From assembly GCF_003259335.1 (NCBI RefSeq), contig NZ_QLLL01000001.1, positions 310,001 to 374,000 on the forward strand: a DNA stretch of 64,000 nucleotides. The letters are read 5' to 3'. Made by a program: the position numbers and the translations under genes. Under the pieces are notes generated by a model, which did not search any database, was not told where the DNA came from, and saw only the letters and a list, made by a program, of their open reading frames with translations. Below are positions 55,113 through 62,995 of the stretch, in pieces; positions within the stretch are counted from its first letter, which is position 1; each line of letters begins with the position of its first letter. The DNA is from Chitinophaga skermanii. Its GTDB lineage: Bacteria; Bacteroidota; Bacteroidia; Chitinophagales; Chitinophagaceae.

Positions 55113-56429
55113 TTAAGCACAGCGTACAGCAAAAAAATGCCAATCGTAGCCATGCTTAAACGTGGAGTGTATTTGATAACCGTATCCCAGTTCTTCCAAC
55201 ACTTCAATCACAGGGGCCATATCGGCGAACGAAGCCCACGTGAAAAACACCTGTCCGCCCGGTAATAAATAGTTTTTACACCCTTTTAAGAATTCCGATA
55301 GGATATCCTGTGCAGAGATGCCCAAATCCCATGCTTCGTCGAGAATAGGTAAGTTGCCAAAAATGTAATGGTAGCGACCTTTTACCGCTTGGAATAGGTC
55401 CGATTCAAGCACTTCCATCCGTTCTTCGGCACGGAGTGCGCGCATGTTGTGAATGGCATTACGTACCGCCATTTCGTCTATATCAGTCGCAATTACTTTG
55501 TTGGCACCTTGTAAAACACAATGGAGCGCAATAATACCGGGGCCGCAGCCAATGTCGAGAATATCTTTGCCTTTTACAGGGGGCATATTTTCTAATAGCC
55601 AACTGGTAGAATACGTGATTTGTGGGTCGGGTGTGAATACACCGTCGTTTACTTGTAGCGTGATATTACCCAGTTGTACGAGGTAATCGGGGTGCTGGGT
55701 GAGGTATTCCCAAGGCTTGGTAGCATTTGATAATAAGCAGAGTTTTTGATGAATGTGAAATTGACCGGGGAAGTTATCCGCAATAAACGACGTGATATGG
55801 GCTTGATGAGCAGCATACGCTTCAGCATGGTGATCGAAGCTTAGTTGCAAAGATTGGTACAAATCGGCCGGTTCATTGAAGTGTAACACGGAAGGTAAGG
55901 TGAACGTAAGACATTGTTCTTTGATACCGGGAATAGCCAAGAATTCGTCGTGTGCGAATGTGTGCGGGTAACCTGTTAGGTCGGTAAAGAATTGTTTGAT
56001 TTTGCCGTAATCTGCGCCGGTGCCGTTTAAGACTAGAACAAGTATTCCCTTTCCTGTTAAAGCATTGAGCATTTTATGAATAGCCGCTGCTTTATCAGAG
56101 AAGTAATAGAATACATGCGAGGCGATGATGATATCGTACTGTTGGGTTAATGCTACGTTCTCCCAATCGCTTTGGATGAACGCTACATTGGGATGAAAGG
56201 TGAGGGCATGTTCGTATTTCTCGATAATGGTGTAGTGGTCGAATAATGGCGCTAATGCGTCGGAGAATTGTTTGCCGGTTCCCATACCGATTTCCAAGCA
56301 GCTGGATGCTTTGTGCATAGCGGCCAATTTTTGAATGGCATTGATGATGAGCGTTTTTTCATTAGAGCGACTCACCAAGTTATTATACCACTGGGGGTTG
56401 AATACAATTTCATTGTTATTGTTTTCCAT
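55113..56429 (-). CDS. Tandem SAM-dependent methyltransferase, two domains in one chain
   Basis: The 438-residue protein has two Rossmann methyltransferase domains. The N-terminal one (about 25-190) has CLEIGMGTGKQFSDAL and FDHYTIIEKYEHAL, and looks like a small-molecule methyltransferase. The C-terminal one (about 240-438) has DILDIGCGPGIIALHCVLQGANKVIATDIDEMAVRNAIHN, then the GNLPI tetrad in the place of the NPPY motif of N-directed enzymes. The central part is a linker with a mixed sequence (LYQSLQLSFDHHAEAYAAHQ). Both SAM-binding glycine motifs look intact. I cannot name the substrate. It stands alone, on the strand opposite to the deaminase gene. Confidence 0.8.
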   Translation of the reverse strand: MENNNNEIVFNPQWYNNLVSRSNEKTLIINAIQKLAAMHKASSCLEIGMGTGKQFSDALAPLFDHYTIIEKYEHALTFHPNVAFIQSDWENVALTQQYDIIIASHVFYYFSDKAAAIHKMLNALTGKGILVLVLNGTGADYGKIKQFFTDLTGYPHTFAHDEFLAIPGIKEQCLTFTLPSVLHFNEPADLYQSLQLSFDHHAEAYAAHQAHITSFIADNFPGQFHIHQKLCLLSNATKPWEYLTQHPDYLVQLGNITLQVNDGVFTPDPQITYSTSWLLENMPPVKGKDILDIGCGPGIIALHCVLQGANKVIATDIDEMAVRNAIHNMRALRAEERMEVLESDLFQAVKGRYHYIFGNLPILDEAWDLGISAQDILSEFLKGCKNYLLPGGQVFFTWASFADMAPVIEVLEELGYGYQIHSTFKHGYDWHFFAVRCA

Positions 56430-56786
56430 AGCAGTTTTTCCCGTTGATGTTTTGGATGATTACTACTTTGAAGTTAGTGCCGATGGCCAGACATAAGGTA
56501 GCAGTGTGTAGCAGGTACATGTGCTATTGCTTTGCAGTAGAAGTAGTTGTAATGGACACATAAATTCCGTTCCCTATACTTCAAATGGCATAAAAAATGC
56601 ATAAACTTATCAAGAGCTTCGCTAATAGGCAGAACATTTAAAAAATTGGCATGTTGTTAGTCATTCAAACAAGTAAGTTACAGTAACCAAACTAGAAGCA
56701 AAGTGGTGCCCAGCTATGAAATTTTAGTTATTTATAACTATAAAGTTCCAGGTTTAAGGGCTTAATTATTAATTATCTTTGAGTAT
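56430..56786. other. Divergent intergenic region, methyltransferase / deaminase
   Basis: The 357 bp hold no gene. On the right, a perfect TATCTTTG (56774-56781) ends five bases before the deaminase ATG, a -7 box that predicts a nearly leaderless mRNA. No TTG sits at -33. A perfect 7-bp inverted repeat TAGTTAT-TT-ATAACTA (56725-56740) lies about 40 bp upstream and may bind a regulator. Confidence 0.45.
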
Positions 56787-57248
56787 ATGCACGAGAAATA
56801 TATGAGAGAGTGTATCCGCCTTGGATACGAAGCTATGTTATTGGGTAATGCGCCGGTGGGATCAATTTTAGTATACGAAGATCATATTATTAGTAGTGCT
56901 ACAGAGGCATCGAGAACAACAGGTGATGTAACCGATCATGCCGAAATTATTGCCATCCGGAAAGGATTATCGTTTTTAACACCCCAACAGCTGCAAAGTG
57001 CCGTATTATATTCAACACATGAACCTTGTGTAATGTGTGCTTATGCTATTCGTCATTATGGCATTGGTACCGTTGTATACGGCAAACCTGTACCTTTTGC
57101 AGGCGGCGATACGTCGAATTACAACTTATTACACGACCGCGAACATCCTCGTTGGAACGAGCCTCCCGGGATTATAAAAGGGATCTTGCAAGACGAGTGT
57201 GATAAATTGAGCGTGGCGTATGAGCAGCATAAAGAGAAAAAGCGCTAA
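56787..57248 (+). CDS. CMP/dCMP-type zinc nucleoside deaminase
   Basis: The 153-residue protein has the cytidine/deoxycytidylate-deaminase core, with the zinc motif His51-Ala-Glu53 and Cys81-x2-Cys84 (STHEPCVMC). The order PVGSILVYEDHIIS...TDHAEIIAIRKG is that of TadA/guanine-deaminase-like enzymes. The C-terminal part (GGDTSNYNLLHDREHPRWNEPP) differs from TadA, so this is probably a free-base or nucleoside deaminase rather than the tRNA enzyme. The metallo-hydrolase gene follows 12 bp downstream, so the two form an operon. Confidence 0.88.
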   Translation: MHEKYMRECIRLGYEAMLLGNAPVGSILVYEDHIISSATEASRTTGDVTDHAEIIAIRKGLSFLTPQQLQSAVLYSTHEPCVMCAYAIRHYGIGTVVYGKPVPFAGGDTSNYNLLHDREHPRWNEPPGIIKGILQDECDKLSVAYEQHKEKKR

Positions 57249-57260
57249 TTTGCTGTTGCT

Positions 57261-58139
57261 ATGCAACTGACGATCACAGGCTATTCTACGGCACTATTTG
57301 CCACTTGGTATTTCATTGAAGAACTAGGTATTTTATTCGATGCAGGAGATGGTGTAATGCCTAATTTGATGCAAAAGAGCCGGAAGATTCAGCATGTGTT
57401 GCTATCGCATCCCGACCGGGATCATCTTACAGGCTTATTGCAATTAAACCAATTGAACGCGCGGCCGGGATATCCCGTCATGTATTATCCCCGCGATAGC
57501 CAGTCGTTCCCCGCCCTCGAACAGTTCAGTAAACAATTTGATGCACACGTTTCTCAAACTGTGTGGCAGCCCGTTGTGCCCGGAGATATTATTCAAGTAA
57601 AAGACGATATCCGCGTAGAGGTATTTCGAAATGAACATGTACCGGCTCTACCCGGTGTAGTAAAGAGCTTGAGCTACCAAGTATTTCAAGTGAAACAAAA
57701 AGTAAAACCGAAAATAGCCGCTTTGCCACCACAAGAGATTAAGCGCATCATCATGGAGCAAGGCAAAGCGAGTACTACGATGGAAGTGAGTACTAAGCTA
57801 ATTGGGTATTCTGGTGATACCCCGGTGGAAAGTTTCGAGCATTGGGATGGTACACAAATACTTATTCATGAAGCCACGTTTATTGAAAGTGCAGGCGATA
57901 TGAATGTGAATACCCATAAAAACAAACACAGCACTTTAGAACAAGTATTACGTGCCATAAAAGAGATCAAGATAGAACAACTCATTCTCGGTCATTTCTC
58001 TTCACGCTATAGCGCCGAACAAATTGATCGTTCAATTATACAATTATGCGATCGTTATAAAATCGATATCCCGGTATATCGATTATTACCAGGCGAAACA
58101 GTAAAGGATATATTATCAACTACCCCAATTAATCAATAG
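57261..58139 (+). CDS. Metallo-beta-lactamase-fold hydrolase, RNase Z-like
   Basis: The 292-residue protein has the MBL fold with VLLSHPDRDHLTGLLQL. The usual HxHxDH is His50-Pro-Asp52-Arg-Asp54-His55, so the second His is Asp. Other motifs are IGYSGDTPVESF, LIHEATF and LILGHFSSRYS, the last resembling the HxSxRY end of RNase Z. The spacing suggests a tRNase Z relative rather than a lactamase, but it lacks the classical exosite. Because it follows the deaminase, a role in nucleotide or RNA metabolism is possible. The Asp substitution may alter metal content. Confidence 0.85.
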   Translation: MQLTITGYSTALFATWYFIEELGILFDAGDGVMPNLMQKSRKIQHVLLSHPDRDHLTGLLQLNQLNARPGYPVMYYPRDSQSFPALEQFSKQFDAHVSQTVWQPVVPGDIIQVKDDIRVEVFRNEHVPALPGVVKSLSYQVFQVKQKVKPKIAALPPQEIKRIIMEQGKASTTMEVSTKLIGYSGDTPVESFEHWDGTQILIHEATFIESAGDMNVNTHKNKHSTLEQVLRAIKEIKIEQLILGHFSSRYSAEQIDRSIIQLCDRYKIDIPVYRLLPGETVKDILSTTPINQ

Positions 58140-58468
58140 CCCAGAAAGAAAGGTAGTACTCCTTATTAAGTATGCATGCTTATAAGCGTTGTAACGCTTA
58201 TTGGAAGAGGATTTTACGCGTATTAAATTCCGCAGTTTGCCCTATATAGATGTTAATTCATTATGCTTTATACATAGTGAGTAGCTTTGTACCCGTAGAA
58301 TTATTTTCCGAAAACGCGCTTGCTACGAAATATTAGATCGGTGGAAAATGAATATAGTATTTACTTTGCTGGTGTTCCCCCATTCCCTCCTTCGATGCCC
58401 ACTTTTTCATGGCACATCTTTTTATACATTTCTTACCGTATCCATTTTTAACCAAAAAAAATTTTGTT
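58140..58468. other. Regulatory region of the KGG-repeat gene
   Basis: These 329 bp carry a perfect 20-bp interrupted palindrome, ATAAGCGTT-GT-AACGCTTAT (58182-58201), preceded by an imperfect TAAGTATGCATGCTTA. A perfect -7 box TAGCTTTG (58282-58289) follows, with a leader of about 175 nt before the ATG. No TTG stands at -33, which suggests an activator-dependent promoter. There is no gene. Confidence 0.45.
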
Positions 58469-59371
58469 ATGAGAAGAGGTACTTCAAACCGTGGCTTTGC
58501 GTCCATGGATCCAGAACAACAACGTCGTATCGCAAGCAAAGGTGGACGAAATTCACATGGCGGTCGTTCCCGTTACGAAGAAGATGAATACGATGAAGAT
58601 TATGATGAGGATTATGATGACGATGAGGATGAAGATGAAAATTATGATGCATACAATGAGTATGAAGATGATGACGATGATTATGACGATGATTACGATG
58701 AAGATTATGACGACGAAGACGATGATTACGAGGATGATGAAGATGAGGATGAGTACGACGGTCGTAGAAGTCGCCGAAGCGATGGTGATGGCAGAGGTTT
58801 TGCCAGCATGGATCGTGAAGAAGTAAGGCGTATTGCCAGTATGGGCGGTCGCGCTTCGCACGGAAGCCGTGGTAGAGATTATGAAAGAGAAGATGATCGC
58901 GGTGGCGGTGGTGGTCGCCGTAGTACAAGTGGTGGCCGTGGCGGTGGTAGTAGCCGTGGTGGCGATGGACGCGGAGGAAATAGCCGTGGTAGTAGCAGTA
59001 ATGGTCGCGGTAGTAGCAGCAACCGAGGTGGTAGTCGCGGAGGTAGCAGCAGTAGCAGCCGTGGTGGACGTTCATCTTCAGGTACCAGCCGTCGTGGATT
59101 CGCTAGTATGGACCCAGAAGAAGTAAGACGTATTGCAGCTATGGGAGGTCATGCTTCTCATGGTGGTGGCCGTGGAGGCTCTTCATCCTCACGAGGCGGT
59201 TCATCTCGCGGTGGTTCATCACGTAGTAACTCATCTCGCGGTGGCTCTTCACGTGATGGCAGTTCTTCTTCTCGCGGTCGTGGTAGTAACACCCCGCGTC
59301 GTGATGATCAAGGACGTTTTACATCCAGCCGAGGAGGTTCTTCGAGAGGAAGAGGTCGTAGTTCACGCTAA
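58469..59371 (+). CDS. KGG-repeat (stress-induced motif) protein with acidic and RGG disordered tracts
   Basis: From ATG 58469 the protein is 300 residues; an upstream Met is not credible. Three KGG/Con-10-type motifs (GFASMDPEQQRRIASKGGRN, GFASMDREEVRRIASMGGRA and GFASMDPEEVRRIAAMGGHA) begin at residues 9, 110 and 210, one per 100 residues. Between the first two lies a block of Asp/Glu/Tyr (about 37-97, almost no other residues). Between the second and third, and after the third, lie Arg/Gly/Ser tracts (RGGSSRGG-type). KGG motifs occur in general-stress proteins such as GsiB and in conidiation protein Con-10. The acidic plus RGG layout is unusual and suggests an RNA-binding or condensate-forming stress protein. 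Confidence 0.9.
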   Translation: MRRGTSNRGFASMDPEQQRRIASKGGRNSHGGRSRYEEDEYDEDYDEDYDDDEDEDENYDAYNEYEDDDDDYDDDYDEDYDDEDDDYEDDEDEDEYDGRRSRRSDGDGRGFASMDREEVRRIASMGGRASHGSRGRDYEREDDRGGGGGRRSTSGGRGGGSSRGGDGRGGNSRGSSSNGRGSSSNRGGSRGGSSSSSRGGRSSSGTSRRGFASMDPEEVRRIAAMGGHASHGGGRGGSSSSRGGSSRGGSSRSNSSRGGSSRDGSSSSRGRGSNTPRRDDQGRFTSSRGGSSRGRGRSSR

Positions 59372-59411
59372 AACATGCATAGTTAGTGCGATTTAATATT
59401 AAATATCAATC

Positions 59412-59453
59412 AACCTTGGGCTATACGCTAGTTGTATGGCTCAAGGTTCCTTT
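59412..59453 (+). terminator. Hairpin terminator after the KGG gene
   Basis: AACCTTGGGCTATAC (59412-59426) pairs over 15 bp, two G-U pairs included, with 59434-59448 around a 7-nt loop. Only a short T-run follows, so termination may be partial. Confidence 0.6.
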
Positions 59454-59544
59454 GCCGGCATAAACTTTCTACAAACATACCTTTATACATTCTAGCATTT
59501 CTTGCGTTAATAACTTAAAGGTTACTTACGCTTCCTATCAATTG

Positions 59545-59571
59545 TAGGTGCTTATTTAAGCACCTTTTTTG
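59545..59571 (+). terminator. Intrinsic terminator upstream of the CinA-like gene
   Basis: AGGTGCTT (59546-59553) pairs perfectly with AAGCACCT (59558-59565) around ATTT and is followed by six T. It has no annotated gene of its own. Confidence 0.8.
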
Positions 59572-59664
59572 TGAATAGAAATGATTGAATTATTGAAAGG
59601 AGAATAACAAGCGCATATTTTGGTTGCATATTTGATATGTGCATTATTGATAAAATACATAGCC

Positions 59665-60174
59665 ATGGAATCCCAATTAGCCATTACTACAATTAACCTC
59701 GTAAAAGACAGCCTTATTAGGAATGCCGAAACAATTGCATGCGCAGAAAGCGTTACAGCCGGACATTTACAAGTTGCTTTATCACTCGCCGATAACGCCA
59801 TGGATTATTTCCAAGGCGGCATTACGGCCTATAATGGAGGACAGAAAACCAAGCATCTCGGTATCGATCCCATTCATGCAGAGAAGGATAATTGTGTATC
59901 ACGACAAGTAGCCGAACAAATGGCATTAGGGGTAAGTACTATGTTTAATGCTGATTATGGCGTATCTATTACGGGGTATGCTTCGCCGGTGCCCGAAGAA
60001 GGTGTATTGGAGTTGTTTGCGTATTGTGCAGTTGCTTATAAAGGAAAAGTTTGCTTACACGAGAAATTGAGAACAGATGCAGGGAACCCGGTGTCGGCAA
60101 GAATTGATTTTACGAATCAAATACTACAATTATTGTTACAAGTTGTTCAAAGAAACCCACAACCTGTTATATAA
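59665..60174 (+). CDS. CinA C-terminal-type amidohydrolase
   Basis: From ATG 59665 the protein is 169 residues, only the C-terminal (PncC-like) domain of CinA. Motifs are IACAESVTAGHLQVAL, MDYFQGGITAYNGGQKTKHLGI, VSRQVAEQMALGV and YGVSITGYASP. The family hydrolyses nicotinamide mononucleotide to nicotinate mononucleotide in NAD recycling. The usual GIAGP loop is GYASPVPEEG here, and the substrate could differ. An earlier TTG frame start has no support. Its stop lies in the A-run that serves the terminator of the convergent SDR gene. Confidence 0.88.
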   Translation: MESQLAITTINLVKDSLIRNAETIACAESVTAGHLQVALSLADNAMDYFQGGITAYNGGQKTKHLGIDPIHAEKDNCVSRQVAEQMALGVSTMFNADYGVSITGYASPVPEEGVLELFAYCAVAYKGKVCLHEKLRTDAGNPVSARIDFTNQILQLLLQVVQRNPQPVI

Positions 60175-60203
60175 AAAAATTCCAGTCCACAGAGGTGGAC
60201 TGG
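60173..60203 (-). terminator. Intrinsic terminator of the SDR gene (minus strand)
   Basis: CCAGTCCAC (60182-60190) pairs perfectly over 9 bp with GTGGACTGG (60195-60203) around AGAG. The T-run needed for termination (A-run on the plus strand, 60173-60179) lies on the minus-strand side. Confidence 0.8.
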
Positions 60204-60252
60204 CACTTTGAACGCTATGTACAATTTAAACGACAGTATATGTAGAATCAAT

Positions 60253-61149
60253 TTATAAATCTCCATCAAAACCACCCTTCAATGCATCAATCTCTCTTCT
60301 TTCTTCGCGCGATGCAGGGTGTGTAGCCGAAGCACGGCCTTCATCTTTCGTACTGGGTTCATTCTGTTTACGCATGGCATCGGCCGACATTTCATCGCTC
60401 ATGATATTATTCATGAAAACATGCCATTTCGTTTTCATCCCGGATACTACTTTCGATTCTCCTTTCATCAAAGCATCATACCCATCTTTCGCCACCTGTA
60501 CAGGATCAGCTAATGCTGTTTCACGGTAAGTAACTGTATTTTCTTGGTGGGCTTTGTGAAAGAAGTCAGTATCTGTAGCGCCGGGTAATAGAACCGTAAC
60601 AGAAAGTTCCGTATCCTTTAACTCATTGGCCAAAGCCATCCCAAACGATACAACAAATGCTTTTGTGGCTGCATACACAGCTAGTAATGGCATGGGGCCA
60701 GAAGCTGCTTCTGAACCTAGTAACAAGATTTTACCTTTCTTTTGCCCTATCATATTCCGAAGGAATAACTTGGTAAGGGCAATCATCGAAGTAATATTCA
60801 ACTGTATAATATCTAAATCGCGTTGTAAAGGTGATTCGGAGAATGGCCCCCATTCTCCTTGTCCAGCATCATTCACTAAGATATCAATCGGAACAGCCAT
60901 CGCTTGTACTGCATCATAAATAGCTTGTGGCGCAGCAGGAGAAAATAGATCAAATACCAAAGGAGTTACTTCTACACCGTAAGCAAGTTTTATATCATCG
61001 GCCAGCGTGTACAAACGATTCTCGTTTCTAGCCACAATAATCAAATTGTAGCCATCCTTAGCCAGTAATTGTGTTAATTCATACCCAATACCGCTAGTAG
61101 CCCCAGTAACGAGTGCATAACGAGTAGGTGTGCCGGTGCTAAAATCCAT
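60253..61149 (-). CDS. Short-chain dehydrogenase/reductase with C-terminal extension
   Basis: The 298-residue SDR has the cofactor motif TGATSGIG (15-22), NDAG in place of NNAG (93-96), Ser146 and the YxxxK pair Tyr159-Lys163. Basic residues after beta-2 (VARNENRL) favour NADP(H). A Glu/Arg/Asp-rich tail (about 250-298, NEPSTKDEGRASATHPASREERREID) is outside the normal fold. Its own promoter stands upstream, and a terminator follows. The substrate is unknown. Confidence 0.9.
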   Translation of the reverse strand: MDFSTGTPTRYALVTGATSGIGYELTQLLAKDGYNLIIVARNENRLYTLADDIKLAYGVEVTPLVFDLFSPAAPQAIYDAVQAMAVPIDILVNDAGQGEWGPFSESPLQRDLDIIQLNITSMIALTKLFLRNMIGQKKGKILLLGSEAASGPMPLLAVYAATKAFVVSFGMALANELKDTELSVTVLLPGATDTDFFHKAHQENTVTYRETALADPVQVAKDGYDALMKGESKVVSGMKTKWHVFMNNIMSDEMSADAMRKQNEPSTKDEGRASATHPASREERREIDALKGGFDGDL

Positions 61150-61173
61150 GATCTCGTTTTTTAAGACATAGAT

Positions 61174-61202
61174 GAAAGATATGGTTTATTGTAAGGTGAC
61201 AA
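61174..61202 (-). promoter_or_regulatory. Promoter of the SDR gene
   Basis: On the minus strand TTG (61202-61200) and TATCTTTC (61181-61174) are 18 nt apart, close to the Bacteroidota consensus. The ATG lies about 25 nt downstream. Confidence 0.5.
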
Positions 61203-61434
61203 AAAATAGGCCAGCTTCTATAAGAGCTTGAAAACCTTTGTTATAAAGGACTTTTAGAATTGAGAGATTTTTAACCCGTAGAAAACAATCATCATATTAG
61301 GCAAATTTTTTCCTGTTGAGTAGGCAAATACCCAATAGGGATATTGTTTACAAATTATTAATCCCCGCTCTTCAAGCATCTATATCTATGGCATTAAATT
61401 TCGGGTGACAAGCATAGAACAAAACCCGTTGATC

Positions 61435-62991
61435 ATGATAGCAAGAGATGGTGCCAAGAACAGTTTATGGCAAACAAAATCCGTTCAATTCTTTCCGCAA
61501 AGGAAAGCAGATACCAACGTGCTGTACGATGTAATAATTGTAGGAGGGGGTATTACAGGTGTAGCCACCGCTTTATCATTACAACAGAAAGGGAAACGCT
61601 GTATTATCTTAGAAGCACAACATTTGTGCTTTGGTACTACGGGCGGTACAACGGCCCATATCAATACGTTGTTAGACACTTCTTACAAGGATATTATCAA
61701 AGATTTTAATGAAGAAACAGCGCAACATGTATATCATTCTTGTGTAAATGCTGTCGATTTGATTAAGAAGAATGTATCGGATTATGGGATTGATTGTGGT
61801 TTCGAGGAAGTAAACGCCCATCTATTTGCGCAAACAGGTGAAGAAGTTGAAGAATTGAACGCCATTCAAACAGCTTGTGCGCAGGTTGGGATGGATGTAT
61901 CTACAGAACATCAATTAGATATCCCGATCTCGTGTATACAATCTATGCGCGCTGGAGGCCAGGCTAAATTTAACCCCACAGCATATGTATTTGCTTTAGC
62001 CCAAGCATTCGAAGAGTTGGGAGGTACAATTGTTCATAGTTGCCGTGTAACAGATGTAGATGTAACAGATGATATTGTTGCCGTACTAACCAACGGAGAT
62101 ATGTACCGGGGCAAGGATCTTGTTTATGCAACACATAGCCCTCCCGGCGTGAATTTGCTGCATCTGCGTTTAGTGCCTTATAGGAGTTATGCTTTATCCT
62201 GCCATTTACAAAATGGTCATTATCCCCTCGATCTTTTTTATGATATGAAAGACCCCTATCACTATTACCGCACGCAAATCATCGATGGTGAGCCACATTT
62301 TATTGCCGGCGGGTTCGATCACAAAACAGGGCAGGAAGTAAATACGGATCATCCTTTTAAACTATTAGAAGCATTTGTGCGGCAAGATTTTGACGTGGCT
62401 AGTATAGAGCAAATGTGGAGCTCGCAATATTATGAAACAACCGATGGTTTGCCATATATAGGTCCATTACCCGGTTTTGAATCGCATATATACGTGGCCA
62501 CGGGTTTCGGTGGTAATGGTATGACTTATAGCCACGTGGCTGCACAATTGTTAACAAATTGGATTTTAAATGTACCCACTCCATATGCAACAATTTACGA
62601 TCCATCAAGGGTAAAACCTATGGCAGGCTTTAAAACGTTCGTGAAGCACAATGTGGATGCTGTGAAAAACTTATTGTCTAAAATATTACCACCCGAACAC
62701 TTGGAGCAATTGGCGGAATTGGCACCGGGTGAGGCAAAGATAGTGATGTATGAAGGTGTAAAGTTGGCGCTGTATAAGAATGATGTAGGGAAGTTGCATG
62801 CATTGGAAGGTAATTGTAAGCACCTTGGATGTGAGCTTACTTGGAATAGTGCGGAACGGTCGTGGGATTGTAGTTGCCATGGTACCCGGTATAATTTCGA
62901 TGGGTTGGTGATGAATACGCCAAGTACAACCGATTTGCGCAGCTTGTTAATTGATATAGTTGAAAAAGAAATTTCATCCAATAAAAAGTAA
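61435..62991 (+). CDS. FAD-dependent oxidoreductase fused to a Rieske domain (YhfW-like)
   Basis: From ATG 61435 the protein is 518 residues; a GTG at 61405 would add ten. The N-terminal part is a DAO-type FAD domain with YDVIIVGGGITGVATALSLQ (31-50), FGTTGGTTAHINTL and GLPYIGPLPGF...VATGFGGNGMTYSHVAA. The C-terminal part is a Rieske [2Fe-2S] domain with Cys461-x-His463 and Cys479-x2-His482. The extra Cys466 and Cys481 (CKHLGC, CSCHGT) make the disulfide pair of high-potential Rieske proteins. Such fusions oxidise an unknown amine- or hydroxy-type substrate and pass electrons to the cluster. An SDR gene starts four bases downstream, so both act in one pathway. Confidence 0.92.
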   Translation: MIARDGAKNSLWQTKSVQFFPQRKADTNVLYDVIIVGGGITGVATALSLQQKGKRCIILEAQHLCFGTTGGTTAHINTLLDTSYKDIIKDFNEETAQHVYHSCVNAVDLIKKNVSDYGIDCGFEEVNAHLFAQTGEEVEELNAIQTACAQVGMDVSTEHQLDIPISCIQSMRAGGQAKFNPTAYVFALAQAFEELGGTIVHSCRVTDVDVTDDIVAVLTNGDMYRGKDLVYATHSPPGVNLLHLRLVPYRSYALSCHLQNGHYPLDLFYDMKDPYHYYRTQIIDGEPHFIAGGFDHKTGQEVNTDHPFKLLEAFVRQDFDVASIEQMWSSQYYETTDGLPYIGPLPGFESHIYVATGFGGNGMTYSHVAAQLLTNWILNVPTPYATIYDPSRVKPMAGFKTFVKHNVDAVKNLLSKILPPEHLEQLAELAPGEAKIVMYEGVKLALYKNDVGKLHALEGNCKHLGCELTWNSAERSWDCSCHGTRYNFDGLVMNTPSTTDLRSLLIDIVEKEISSNKK

Positions 62992-62995
62992 CCAC

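Larger units (their letters stand above)
59372..59664. other. Intergenic region with two terminators
   Basis: The 293 bp hold two hairpins listed separately and a possible promoter between them (TACCTTTA, 59478-59485, with TTG at 59452-59454, spacer 23). No ORF is supported. The in-frame TTG upstream of the CinA-like gene is not used as a start. Confidence 0.45.

Noticed and set aside
58467..59075. Long His/Arg-rich and hydrophobic frames opposite or out of frame with the KGG gene
   Set aside because: They arise because the low-complexity GAT/GAA and GGT/CGT codons leave other frames open. The KGG frame has the recognised motifs.
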